64,000 bases of DNA, taken from positions 189,384,214-189,448,213 of the forward strand of contig NC_084795.1 in the NCBI RefSeq assembly GCF_963169125.1. The letters run 5' to 3'. The translations under genes were made by a program, and so were the position numbers. Under the pieces are notes generated by a model. That model had not been told where the DNA came from, did not search any database, and worked only from the letters and a program-made list of their open reading frames with translations. Numbering within the stretch: the first letter of the stretch is position 1; each line of letters opens with the position of its first letter. The DNA is from Humulus lupulus (lineage: Eukaryota; Streptophyta; Magnoliopsida; Rosales; Cannabaceae). Below are positions 22,349-34,282 of this stretch, piece by piece.

Positions 22349-24561
22349 TGTAACGACCCAAATTCGCTAATAAGGCTTAAGGGCCTTGATTAGTGTGCCA
22401 GGAGGGCAGGTTGGGATTTATGTGTGATTTTATGAATTAAATGCATGATTATGATTTAAAGCATGTTATTTGGCTATTTGTTTAACTGAGATGCATGGCT
22501 ATGTTTACTAGTATGCATGTAGGCCCGGATCGTGTTAGAAGGGCATAATTGTAACTTTGGCCACGTTGGGCATAACTGTATTGATATGTGATAATTGTAT
22601 TCTGTGAATTGTACCACGTGGGTGTGGTTGTATTATTGTGATGCACGTGCCGAGACGGTCCTAGAGAGCTAGTTAACTCAAGAGTCACAACGGGATTTCT
22701 ATACCCGGCTCGGGAGGAGCCTAGGGGTACCTCGGGAATTTTATGGTTAAGTTGAGATTTAGCGGGTAATGGTTATTGGAGATTTAGTAACCTGGGTAAC
22801 CATTAGTTACTGCTGAGAGTAACAAGTTTTAGAAAGAAAATGGTAGAAATGAAATAGAAATGAAAAGACTTAAGTACCCTTGAGGTTTAGGTGGGAAAGG
22901 ATAGGCAAGGAGGGGCAAAATGGTCATTTGGTTGGGAATTAGATAAATGGCAGCTGGTTTTATGGGGTACACGGTTTGGGGCTTAACCATTTTGGTCTTG
23001 ATAGAGTTTGAAGAGGAGAGAAAAGAGAGGGAAAAGATAGGGCATGAGGAAGAAGAAGAAGAAGAAGAGAAGGAGAAGTTGGAGACCTAGGAGATGAAGG
23101 AAGCTTAGGGATGGATTCTCCATATGAGGTAAGGAATTTTATACACATTTAAGGCTTGATTATGTTATGGGTTAAGAATTTGAGCATGGGTTAAGTTTGA
23201 TGTTTGAGTTTTTATTTTTTCTGAAATTGAAATCAAGGATGTGGATTTTGGGGATTTGATTGGGTGTTTAGATGTCTTTGGTGATGTTTATGAGTTGTTG
23301 GATGGTTTATTTGGAGTCTTGAGTTGGTTTTGGGGCTTGGGTGTGAGTTTGGGAAGGTTTTAGCTCGGAGAAAACGCAGGAGAAAACCCAGAGTTCTGGG
23401 TCTGCGAAGGCGTGCCGCGACACAGGTTTTTCGTGCCGCGGCAAGGGAGCCTCTGACTGATGGGTGCCGCGGCACAAGGATGTGGTGCCGCGGCACAAGG
23501 CTAATTTCAGGGCATCATTTTTAGGCAATTTTAGGCCTTTGCTCCGGGGGTTCGGGGGATGTCTCCGGGGTGTTGTTTTAAGGTTTTAGAGGTCCCGAGA
23601 GTGCAGGATTGGTCTCGGGAAGTGGTTTTGGGTTGATTAGTAATGAAGGATGTTTCTTGTGTGTTGTGACTAGGTTATTGGTGAGGCTCGTGCTAGAGGA
23701 CCGTGCTCGCGGCTTTAGTGCATCAGGAGGCTCGGAATGCAGGTAAGAAAACCGTAACACCCGAGATTAGGGCGTGGCCCCACTGTGTGATTGTAGGGCA
23801 TGGCCCCGGATTGTAATACGTGCAAATGCTTAACCTTAAATGAACCGTGATGTGTGTGAATGTTTATTTTGAATGTACTATATGTGTGATTATGATGAAT
23901 TGAACGGCAAGGGCCGAGTACGGCGTAGGCCGGGGCAGCCGTGGGGCCGAAAGTAACACACAGCACATGGGATGCTTATATTCAGGGTGGGACCCAAGGG
24001 ATACATTTGTTATCCTCGCGGTGAGAACCGAAACTCCAGGCTTTGGTAAGGCCTTGGGGGCGGCATGGCCGTACTTGTTTATTATGATGGTTTTTTTTTC
24101 CTATGTGTCAGTGAATTATGCCAGCTATTTGATTTGCATATGTTATGTGTTATTTGGGTTTTCTTGCTGGGCTTCGGCTCACGGGTGCTCCGTGTGGCAG
24201 GTAGTTACAAGGACTGAGTCAACCAACCATGAGTACGGAGAGCGGGAAGCGACGCGTACATGTTTGGCCTGCCCGACTGCTTTGGTTGGGGGTTTATTCA
24301 AAAATGGCTGTAATAACCTATGATTTTATGATTTCTCAACTGTAACCTTATTTCAAGATGTAATTAGTTTTCAAACCTTATTTTGGGATCCCAAATGTTT
24401 AATAATAGAAGTTTTAATGAAACGACGCATTTTTAAAGATTACAACCTTAACTTTTAACTAGTCACACTTTTGTTTCAAAACCTCGGTTAGCGAGTTCAT
24501 TGCACACTGTTTTGTCTTAAAAACTCACTTAGTAACGGCTCTAAGGAAGTAGGGCGTTACA
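22349..24561 (+). repeat. TGTAACG-type solo LTR (2213 bp)
   Basis: Begins TGTAACGACCCAAA and ends AGGGCGTTACA, with perfect flanks TCAAT at 22344-22348 and 24562-24566. The conserved block is at about 24166-24212, with a variant GTGTGGCAGGTAG. It lies within the Tekay solo LTR. ORFs in it overlap on both strands and lack any family pattern. Confidence 0.9.
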
Positions 24562-25160
24562 TCAATATTTTTCTTAATTAAAACAAAGAAAATCATACTC
24601 ATTAAAATGTGAACATTCATGGTTACATTTAAAATACCATTTTCATTATTTACATAGTTTAGGGTGTTATATTATTTCAACAAACACACAAACTTTCTTT
24701 CATTAAAAGACTTTTCATAATTTTTACCAAAAATTCTAGCAACAAAATAAGCCCTCAAAAATCACCATCTTGGAATTAAAATTCATGTTTTCTTTATAAA
24801 ATATTAAAAAGAAACTGTAGATATATATTTAAGTATAAATATAATTTTAATGTAAATTAAAATTCCCTTTTAATTTCATAAAATCATCATAGCACTTGCA
24901 AAAAAATTTATGCATGCAAATCATTATTTTCATCATGTTTCATACCATTTAAACACAAAATCAGCAAGCAATATTCATCATCAAATTCATTTCAAACTCA
25001 TGCTTTCAAAACTCAAATGTGAATTTTCATGTATTATCAATACATCAATTTATACAAGATTTAAGACAATTAATAGAATTATACATAATTATTTATATTT
25101 TAGTAGAAACAGATGTTTTTTCTTTCTCTCTCTCTCTCCTTCGGTGTCTACACCGGAGCT

Positions 25161-26498
25161 ATGGCGAAAGGAGCGAAGGCAGCCGGAAAAACCAAATCGA
25201 AGCCGAAACCTAAGAAAACTGGTCCATCTTCTTCGGATAGGATCATCAAAACGAGGTCAATGGATGATGTACTGGGAGTAAAAGAGTTGGAAGTTGACAA
25301 TGAGAAGGAGCCGGATGAACCATGGGTGGAAACTCTATACTCTCCAGAAGAGATGGAGGAGATGTTCAGGAATCGAAGTGCAATTCGACAGAATTTCTCG
25401 GACTGGGTATCGATAGCGAACCGCACGGCCCAGGATGTAAGCTTGGGTAAGAAAGTTTCCCCTCCAATATTGCGTTCTAATATTGTTAAGAATTTGGAAC
25501 CCTGTTTTGCTGGTCCCTCATCTGAGCTGGGGGATGTTCAAGGATCTATTGATGGTGCGAATGGTATGGGGCAGTCGAAGACCCAAGGTGATTGTCTGAA
25601 TATATCTGGAAATGAGGGTGTTCAGCAGCGAGTTTCTACCCCTAAAGTGAAAATTAGTTTTGATGATATTGCTGAAGAGGTAAGCTACTGGCAACCATCT
25701 ATAGTCTGTTTTGTAATGGGAGTCAATCCACCACTCCATATACTTGATGGTTTTTCTAGACGAATGTGGAAAGAGGCTGTGGTTAAGGTGGGTTTGATTG
25801 CTAAGGGGATCTTTATCATTAGATTCCAGAATTTGGAGCAGAGAGATCAGGTCTTACAGGGAGGGTATAATTTTTTTGATCGGAAACCAGTGGTTATGAA
25901 ACCTTGGAACCCGATAGATGATTTCTCTAAGGATGATATCACTAGTGTGCCGACTTGGATTCAATTACAGGGGTTGGACATCAAGTATTGGGGTGAGAAA
26001 TCCTTATTCAAGATAGTAGGGCAGATTGGTAAACCTTTACAAGTTGATAATATAACCAAGCACAGGGATAGATTGCTGTATCCTCGTGTGCTAATAGAGG
26101 TTGAGTTTGCTCAGGAATTCCCTAACTCAATCTCATTTACAGATGAGTTTGATAGGGATATTGAGTTGGAAGTGAAATATGAATGGCTACCCCTTGTTTG
26201 TTATAGCTGTTTAGGTTTGGGGCATGAGACTAAGCAGTGTAGGAAGAAGATCACAGATAAGGAAGCAGAGAAGCAACAATGGGTGCCTAAAGTAAAAGTG
26301 AATAACATGGAGAAATTGGTACCAAGTGTAGATAAGGAGGGCTTTCAAAAAGTTGAGAAAGGGAAAAGAATAGAAAAAGAAGTTATTCCAGTTAAGACTC
26401 AGGTGGTGAATAGGTTTGATATACTGAATAGTCAAGAGCAGGAGACTGTCATTTGTCTTAAGGGAGAGGGGGGAGTACCCTCTACTTCTAATGGATAA
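25161..26498 (+). CDS. LINE ORF1: DUF4283/CCHC RNA-binding protein
   Basis: Intact, 445 residues from the ATG at 25161 (MAKGAKAAGKTKSK). An upstream in-frame ATG at 25113 lies in a CT-rich leader and would add FLSLSLSFGV, which looks like untranslated sequence. The N-terminus is basic. Residues about 175-260 match the plant DUF4283 pattern (VSYWQPSIVCFVMG, MWKEAVVKVG, GIFIIRFQN, FFDRKPVVMKPWNP). A CCHC knuckle (CYSCLGLGHETKQC) is at about residues 347-360. The tail is Lys/Glu-rich. It would coat the LINE RNA and act as a nucleic-acid chaperone. Its stop overlaps the ORF2 start in ATGGATAA. Confidence 0.92.
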   Translation: MAKGAKAAGKTKSKPKPKKTGPSSSDRIIKTRSMDDVLGVKELEVDNEKEPDEPWVETLYSPEEMEEMFRNRSAIRQNFSDWVSIANRTAQDVSLGKKVSPPILRSNIVKNLEPCFAGPSSELGDVQGSIDGANGMGQSKTQGDCLNISGNEGVQQRVSTPKVKISFDDIAEEVSYWQPSIVCFVMGVNPPLHILDGFSRRMWKEAVVKVGLIAKGIFIIRFQNLEQRDQVLQGGYNFFDRKPVVMKPWNPIDDFSKDDITSVPTWIQLQGLDIKYWGEKSLFKIVGQIGKPLQVDNITKHRDRLLYPRVLIEVEFAQEFPNSISFTDEFDRDIELEVKYEWLPLVCYSCLGLGHETKQCRKKITDKEAEKQQWVPKVKVNNMEKLVPSVDKEGFQKVEKGKRIEKEVIPVKTQVVNRFDILNSQEQETVICLKGEGGVPSTSNG

Positions 26499-29400
26499 GA
26501 TATTGTGTTGGAATGTTAGGGGGATCAATAGCCATCAAAAACATCGAGAAATCAAGCAATTGATTTATTCAAGAAGAGCTGGGCTAGTGAGTCTCCTTGA
26601 GACGAAGGTTAAGAATAAAAACATGGGTTCTCTATATTCTAATCTTTTTTCGAATTGGTGTTTTACAAATAATAATCCTTGGCTTGATAAAGGGAGGATA
26701 GTTGTTGCATGGCTGCCAATTTTGTTTACTGTTAATATTAGCTTATGTACAGCTCAAGTAATTCACTGTGTTGTGCACCCAAGACAGAAACAAGACAGAT
26801 TTGAGGTTACTTTCGTGTATGGATTTAATGAAGATAAGAAGAGAGGCCAGCTTTGGATGGACTTGGAAGAGATTTCACTGCAAATTCAGGGGCCTTGGAT
26901 AGTTATGGGGGACTTTAATGATATTCTGTTTAGCAATGAAAGAGTGGGAAGAGGATCTACTAAAAGTCCTACTCAAGATTTTCGAGATTGTGTGGCAAAG
27001 TGTAGCTTGGATGATCTGAAATACTCTGGGATTTTTTACACCTGGAATAATAAGCAGAAACCAGAGGATCGAGTTTTCTCTAAGTTAGATAGAGCCTTAG
27101 TTAATCCTCAATGGACAGATTGTTTTCAGTTTTCGGAAGCTAACTTTTTACCTGAGGGAAGCTTTGATCACAGTCCCATTTTAGTCTCGATATATCAGGA
27201 TGTGATTAGTGGCAAGAAGCCATTTCGCTACTTTCGAATGTGGAAGGATGCAGATGAATTTGGTGAGCGAATTGCTAAATGTTGGCAGAAAGGAGTGGAG
27301 GGCACGGAGATGTACCAGTTGACAGTTAAACTTAAACGCCTAAAACAAATTCTTAAGAGCATTAATAAGGAAGGTTTCCATGAAATTCACAAAGCAGAAA
27401 TGATAGCAAAGGAGGAATTACTAGTTTTGCAGGAAGAAGTGAATAAAGATCCACACAACTCTCATTTACAGCATGAGGAACAAGTGGCTCGGGGCAAATA
27501 TGCTAAAGTTTTTAAGGCTTATTCTCTCTTTTTAGCTCAGAAAGCCAAAGTTTCTTGGGCTAAAAATGGAGATGAAAACTCAGCAATATTCCATGCGTCA
27601 CTAAAGGCAAGGAGAATTCAGAACAGGATTTTTTCAATAGAGGATGCGCAGGGGGTTTGGTGTGATACTCCTCTTGCTGTTCAGGAAGCCTTTTTACAAT
27701 AATATCATCAGCTCCTTGGATCTGAGATGCAGAACAGGCATCGGGTGAAGAATTGTATCATCAACCTTGGGCCTAAACTTTCTGAGGTGCATTCCAGCTT
27801 ACTTAGAACCGAGTACACTCCTCAGGAGATCAAAGATGCTATTTTCTCTATTCCTGGTTTGAAGGCTCCAGGTCCGGATGGTTTTGGAAGTTGTTTCTAT
27901 CAAGATAATTGGGCATTGGTTGGTTCAGAAGTGGTATCTGCTGTTCTATCATTTTTGAGATCAGGAAAAATTCTTAAGGCCATTAATACAACCACCATTA
28001 CTCTTATTCCTAAGAGCAGTTGTCCGCGAAGTGTGAGTGATTTTCGGCCTATCTGATGTTGCAATGTGATATATAAGGCTGCATCGAAAGTGATTTGCGC
28101 AAGATTGAGACAAATTTTGCCTGACTTAATTGCTGAGAACCAGGGGGTTTTGTACATGGAAGATATATTGCCCATAATATCATGGTGTGTCAGGATCTGG
28201 TGAGACTATATGGGCGTAGCAATTGCAAACCTAGCTGTATGATAAAAATTGACTTAAGGAAAGCCTATGACACAATAGATTGGGGGTTCATTGAAGAGAT
28301 GCTTTAGGCTTTTGAATTTCCTCAATCTTTTTCAGATTTAATAATGGCATGTGTCACAACTCCCAAGTTCTCATTGCTTCTCAATGGATCTTTACATGGG
28401 TTCTTTGCATCAAAAAGAGGACTTAGACAAGGAGACCCCATTTCCCCCTTATTGTTTGTGCTTGGGTTGGAGTACTTGTCTCGAATTATGAGTAAGGTGG
28501 GGTCATTACCTGGGTTCAAGTACCATACTAAATGTTCAAATCTGAAGTTGAATCATTTATGTTTTGCGGACGACCTTCTTATCTTTTGCAATGGAGACTT
28601 TGTTTCAATAATGCTTATGTTGAGAGGTTTGAAGCTATTTTCTTCTTCTTCGGGTTTGCTTCCTAATGCTGAGAAAACTGCTATATACTGTCATGGAATC
28701 TCTGATACTGTTGTAGAGAGAGTGCTGGCGGCTTCTGGTTTCACTCGAAGTTACCTGCCGTTCAGGTACCTCGGGATACCTATATGTTCTAAACGAATTT
28801 CTGCAGCAGATTGTCAATGCATCGTGGAGAAGATGACTAGTAGGATTCGTTCATGGAGCACTCGGAATCTATCTTATATGGGGAGAGTGACCTTGATCAA
28901 TTCAGTTCTCATCTCAATGCATTCATATTGGGCTCAAATAATGATTCTACCAAAGAAATTGATAAAAGATGTTGAAGCAATTTGTAGGGCTTTTCTTTGG
29001 AAAGGCATCTCAGAATCCCATTTACCAGGATTGATTGCTTGGGAGTATACTTGTGCATCAAGGGCGGCTGGTGGATTGGGATTTCGGCGATTACATGATT
29101 GGAATTTAGCTGCCATGGGGAAGTATGTTTGGGCAATTGCCAAAAAGAAAGATAACCTGTTTGTTAAGTGGATTAATAGCGTGTACCTGATGGACAAGAA
29201 TTGGTGGGATTACAAGTGTCCCTCAGATTGTAGTTGGTACTGGAAGCGCTTAGTAGCTGTGAAGGACTGCTTTAAAGCCAAAATCTCTGCTGTTTCTTTC
29301 TTATCACAGAGGTATCATATTCAACTTGGTGTAAATCTGCTGGTTTCTCCTGAAGTCCGAGTACCATGGAGGAAATTTGTTTGGGATAGATTTATCACTC

Positions 29401-29867
29401 CCAAACATCGTTTTATCATGTGGTTAGTCATGTGGGATCGGTTGCACACAAAGAATCGAATTGCTAGATATAATACTAATATGGATCTGGTTTGTCTACT
29501 GTGTGGAGCAGAGAATGAAGACATAGAACATCTTTTTTTCAAGTGTACATACAGCAAGAGATGTTTAGAAGCTATCAAAGGCTGGCTTCATTGGAATGCA
29601 CAGTCCATCAATCTCCACAGGCTCCTGCATTGCATTTATCATGCCAAGCATGTGTCGAGTACATATAAAAGTATATTCTTCTCCTGTCTTGCTGCGACAG
29701 TATACCATCTTTGGAGAGTAAGAAATGATGTACTTTGGAATCAAAAATTGTGGCAAGTGCATCATACAGTTAGTAGAATTCAAAGAGATTGTAAATTTCG
29801 ATTGCTTAGTATATTTCCTTGTAAAGCTTCTAGGAAAGATAGAGATTTTTTTACCAGGTTGCTTTGA
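26491..29867 (+). pseudogene. LINE ORF2: endonuclease and reverse transcriptase, broken
   Basis: The start ATG overlaps the end of ORF1 by 8 bases. The apurinic-type endonuclease domain (26491 to about 27210) shows ILCWNVRGIN, LLETKV, VMGDFNDI and SFDHSPIL. The RT domain (about 27840-28900) shows [39 protein letters not shown] and FADDLLIF. The C-terminus has the plant zf-RVT pattern ([28 protein letters not shown]). Breaks: TAA at 27700-27702, TGA at 28054-28056, a one-base loss in a G-run near 28143, and TAG at 28305-28307. The last 507 codons are open. It cannot make a full protein as it stands. Confidence 0.93.
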
Positions 29868-31356
29868 TCTGTATTAGTCAGATATTAGGGATGATTGGTT
29901 GGGTCTGTTATCCCGGTTGATTACTGTGGGTTCTTGTATATGTATTGGGTGCACAAGTGGTGGTTGTATTGGTTTGTTTTTGAGTAATACAATGGCTTAT
30001 TCATCAAAAAAATATTTAAGACAATTCTTTTCATTTCCCAAATTATCCTAACATGTTTCTAATGAGTGTAGGTGACATCAACAAATTAACCAACATGCAT
30101 CAATAATTCCCCCTAGGTCGAAACCCTCTAGAACATTAACATAAAAATAAAAAAATCCTCATTTACTTTCACATGAAACCTAGCATATTTCTATCATCAT
30201 TCATGCATATATTAACCTATTGATACATCATGATCTCATAAATATATTCATCAAATTTCATGGATTCAATAACAAGATTCCAAATTAATCATCATGCCAA
30301 TTTTTACATAGGGTCCGAGAACATGGATCTAACATATAATTACAATAACAAAAATATAAAGGGGATCCCTATACTTGCATAGGCCGAAACCTATATGTTC
30401 CAACAACAACAAAACCCTTGCATGTTTCTAAAAACATAAAAGAGAATCATCAACTTATATTAGTAGGCAAAATCCAAAACCCAAACCTAGCATGCATCTA
30501 TGAAAACTATAACATCAGAACTACATCGAGAACATGTTTCATAGATCTTAAAATCTAAGGCAGCCCTTAGCAAATATTCATGTGCATAACAACCACAAAT
30601 ATTCCACAAGCCATAAACAAAGATCAAATCATAAAAAAAAAAAACATAAACAAATATGCTATAGTCATATTCAAAGAATTTAGAACAACACTAAAACAAA
30701 GAATAGAGTTAGAGGTTCCATTACCTCCTTGGTAGAGATCAAGACTCAAGAAAATATGATCACCCTCTTGGCTCTCCTAGGATTTTCGAAGTCCATATAA
30801 AAACAACAAAATCATTAACATGAAAACTAGATTAAGGAGATGAGAATGTAGAAGAGATGATTAAACTATCAAAATCAAAGAACTCAACTAGGCTTGAATT
30901 TTCTCCCCTTTTCTTTCTTTCTTCTTCTTCTTCTCTCTCTAGCTCACGCCCACTCTCTCTTTCTCTTCTCACACTAGGGCAATGACACCAAGGAGCCAAA
31001 ATGGCTCTTCTCTTCTTTCCTTCCCTCTTTATCTAACCTAAGGCAATTACTAGCATAATGAAAAAAAAGGTAAGTTTCTTCTTCTTGATATTTTCTTTTA
31101 TTTGATTGAACAAAATAAATGGGAAATGAATCTTCTCTTTCCCACATATGTCGTCCACCTCTCTTCCTTTCCCTTTCTTTATTTTTTTCTCCAATTAAAT
31201 AAAATAAATCTAATAAAAGGAAACAATAAAGTGTGTAGAAAATTCTATACAAGTGCACCATGCAACCATGCACATGCACACACTCAATCACTAGGGTGCA
31301 TCACTACCTACCATGCATCTTGATGCATTCAACCAAAACTCAAATATTCACAAATC

Positions 31357-31359
31357 AAA

Positions 31360-31394
<35 letters not shown>

Positions 31395-31396
31395 AT
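31357..31396. repeat. AAAT microsatellite
   Basis: About ten uninterrupted AAAT units near the right end of the Tekay solo LTR. Confidence 0.95.
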
Positions 31397-31540
31397 CAAC
31401 AATTAACAATTAAATTCAAACAATTTCTAACAATCAATTTAAACAAATAAATAAAATACTTCACAATACTTAATAATTAAATAAAACAAAGCACAAAATT
31501 TAATAAATAATAATAACAAAATTTGGTGCGCTACAAGGAG

Positions 31541-32100
31541 GTAGGTTGAGTAGTAAACCTATGACCAACAAGCCTACCTACTCACCGAGATATTCTAAAC
31601 AAGTCTCACAACCAAGACCTCAATAAGTTGCTCATTAAGAAATTTCATGAACGAATATATTGCCAAGAATGATGCCGTAATTCAAAGCCACAGTGCTTCT
31701 TTGAGAAACCTTAAGATTCAAATGGATAAATTAGCCAATGAGTTGCGGAGTCTACCCCAAGGTTCTTTGCCAATTCTCACAGAAAATCCAAGGCAATCAC
31801 TTTGAAAAGTGGTAAGGAGTTAGGGATCTCCAATAGATCTAGTGGGCATGAGACTGAGCCTTCTTGAATCCAAAGTAGCAAGAAAGTAAAAGAAGATATA
31901 GAAAATTCAAGTATGCCAACTTTTGCCTCAGCCCAGAATGCTACAACATCAGCTCCACATCAAAGTTGCTGAGAAATTCAGAAGCTTCCTCAACAACAAA
32001 TATACCCACATCAGTTTCAAAAACAGAAGCTAGATAATTAGTTCAAGAGATTTTTAGATGTTTTAAAGAAGTTGTGAATTAATATTACACTTGTGGAGGC
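31541..32100 (+). pseudogene. Athila-like gag, C-terminal part
   Basis: Resumes the Athila frame after the Tekay solo LTR. About 31640-31800 reads EYIAKNDAVIQSHSASLRNL and QMDKLANELRSLPQGSLPIL with TENPRQ, the coiled segment at the end of Athila gag. The flanking sequence is frameshifted and Gln-rich. It leads directly into the protease region. Confidence 0.75.
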
Positions 32101-32575
32101 CTTAGAGAAACTACCCACTTATGTGAAATTCTTGAAGGAGATCTTAACAAAGAAGAGAAGACTTGGGGAGTTTGAGACAATCGCTTTGTGTGAGAGTTGT
32201 AGTGCCATTTGGACAAACAAGAACCCTCCAAAGTTAAATGATCCAGACAACTTCACAATTCCAAATTCTATTGGAGGGCATGATATTGGAAGAGCTTTTT
32301 TTTTTACTTAGGGGAAAGTATTAACTTGATGCCTATTTCTATCTTCAAGAAGTTAGGTATTGTGGAAGCAAGACCAACCACATTGACTTTGCAACTAGTT
32401 GATCGGTCCCTTACCCATCTCGAGGGAAATATTGAAGATATTTTAGTAAAGGTAGCTAAGTTCATTTTCCCAGCAAATTTCATCATTCTAGATTATGAGG
32501 TGGATAGAGAAGTGTCAATCATTTTGGGGAGACCATTCCTTGCCACAGGGAGAACCTTGATTGATGTTGAAAAAT
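32080..32575 (+). pseudogene. Athila-like protease, active site lost
   Basis: LVEALEKLPTYVKFLKEILT and KKRRLGEFETIALCES match the sequence before Athila proteases, and IFKKLGIVEARPTTLTLQL with VSIILGRPFLATGRTLIDVE match the protease itself. At the expected active site (about 32290-32320) a T-run frameshift and a change leave Tyr-Leu-Gly in place of the Asp that should lead the triad. In-frame stops flank it. It is inactive. Confidence 0.85.
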
Positions 32576-32779
32576 GAGAGCTCACCATGAGAGCTCTAGA
32601 TGAGTAAATAACTTTCAATGTATTCAACACCATTTGCTCTTCGGATGAAATGAGTCTAGTATGGTTGAAAAGCCATATGTAGAATCTAGCAAGAAAGCAA
32701 GGAAGAAGCTCCCTTCTAAATAATTTGAGAAAGACGGTTACCCATGAAAAAGTAAGGGAAAAACATCGTCATACCCACA

Positions 32780-33100
32780 TATGCAACAAAGAAAGAAAAA
32801 AAAGGAGGAAGAATGATATAAAAATGCATCAAAAAATGTTTGAAGTTAGGAAACGAGTGTTTTTCTCCAACTCTCAAATGAAGGAAAATTTTGGGCATTT
32901 GAAATCAAGTTGTTCTGATTCATTCTTGGTGACTAAGGAGGGTCTTGATAGTGCGATGGAATTACATGATGAACAAAGTTGATACTCCGGGAGAGAATTT
33001 AAGGTGAAGAGGCAAGGAACAAAGTTTTCGGGAGGAGAGGTTGAGCGATACAAGACCTCAATCCCTTTGAAAGATCATCGAAAAAGTTGAAATTTTGGGT
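32780..33100 (+). pseudogene. Athila-like integrase C-terminal remnant
   Basis: RKRVFFSNSQMKENFGHLKS, SFLVTKEGLDSAMELHD, SGREFKVKRQGTKFSGGEVE and RYKTSIPLKDH resemble the end of Athila integrase. It begins within about 200 bases of the protease end, so RT, RNase H and most of integrase are missing. A stop lies within it near 32980. Confidence 0.75.
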
Positions 33101-34282
33101 TGCTATGGTGCTTGGAAGATTCTTTTGTATAGTAACCCAAGAAAACAAATGATGATTATATAAAAATTGAAGAAAAGAAAAGAAAAGAAAAGAAAATATA
33201 TACTTATATATTTAGTCACTTGTCTTTAAATTGTTGATTTTTATGGTTTGAGTTTCTTTTGGTTGTTAGAAAAATGAAGTGAAAATGGTCGTTGAGTTCA
33301 TAATTTTAATGTAGAAAAGTGGGGGTGAAACTATAGCAAAGTTTGTGGGGAGACCATTGAGAATGTTTGGGTGAAAACTGTATTATCTTTGCTCCAACAA
33401 AGTTTAAGGGATGTTGCAACAAAAGTCATTGAGAAAGACAAGTTTCTAGCTTTGGACATTTTTGTTGTAGCAAAGTTAATTTGTTGCTACATCATTTTTT
33501 GAGAAAAGTTCTCTGACCTCACTTTACAATTCCCTTTTCAACCCCCCCCCCCCCCCCCATCTTTGTCTTTCTAGCTCATTGAGTCTTTCCTTGAGTTCTT
33601 GAGCCAATCATGGAGTGGTGGAAAGCACTTGAGCCTCCCACTACTAATGCTTCTTTGGAGGAGGATAGCGAGTAGAGAGAGTTATTATTTTCTAGCATTA
33701 GTATTTATTGTTCTATTAGGTTTGGGTCTTGGTGTTCTTGTGACTAGTAATTAGTGGAATCTATTTTCTTTTTGTTTTTGCCTAATAGTTTGGGAACTCG
33801 ATGATGGTATCAATTTTTTTTAAAATATTTTGAATAATCCTTGTGCATGAATTAGACTAACAATACTTAGATTTTAATAATGTTAGCAAAATGTTGACAA
33901 GAGTTTTAATCATTTCTGTTGTGCATAGTTTTACCAAAATTCCTCTAGACTTTAGAAAGAGTTAAGTTCTTGTGAAAAATTAAGTTTTTAGAATTGGTTC
34001 GATAATTTCCTTGAGGCGAAATCCTTGGAGGCATAGTGATTCAGAAAGGATTTAAGAAAATTTTGTGAGACTGTTTGAGCCTTTCCAGCCTACCTTGTTA
34101 TTTATTATCCCTCGTTAGCCACTTTGAGCATAATGACCTATTTTTGTTGATTTAACCAAAATTAAGTAGCCAATCCCTTTTTGATGATCTCTTTTTGTTC
34201 CCCATCTAATCTTTAGCTTAGTTTGTCTTGGACATGTTCTTGTTATAGTTTAGGGAGGGGGGGGGGGGGGGGGGGAGTTTAA
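33101..34282 (+). other. Athila-like 3' noncoding region and polypurine tract
   Basis: No trustworthy ORF. It contains an AAAAG repeat near 33171-33195, an 18-C run at 33543-33560, and TTTAGGGA followed by 19 G at 34257-34275, which is likely the polypurine tract before the 3' LTR. Confidence 0.5.

Larger units (their letters stand above)
25072..30013 (+). mobile_element. L1-type LINE, nearly full length (4.9 kb)
   Basis: Flanked by a perfect 13-bp target duplication ATTTAAGACAATT at 25059-25071 and 30014-30026. It has a pyrimidine-rich leader, ORF1 (25161-26498), ORF2 (26491-29867, broken), a short 3' UTR (29868-30005) and a short A-run tail ending ATCAAAAAAAT. It lies in the Tekay solo LTR. 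Confidence 0.95.
15877..31535 (-). mobile_element. Tekay-family solo LTR carrying four insertions
   Basis: Starts TGTAAAATGCCC and ends TTGGTGCGCTACA. The flanks AGGAG (15872-15876 and 31536-31540) are a perfect 5-bp target duplication, and the Athila gag frame continues on both sides, so this is a solo LTR. Subtracting the insertions leaves about 3.8 kb, the same as the F 3' LTR without its insert. Own segments are 15877-15970, 20698-22348, 24567-25071 and 30027-31535 (with one copy of each target duplication). They are AT-rich and noncoding. Confidence 0.9.

Noticed and set aside
23233..23966. ORFs in the 22349-24561 LTR
   Set aside because: Both strands open by composition, without start context or family pattern.
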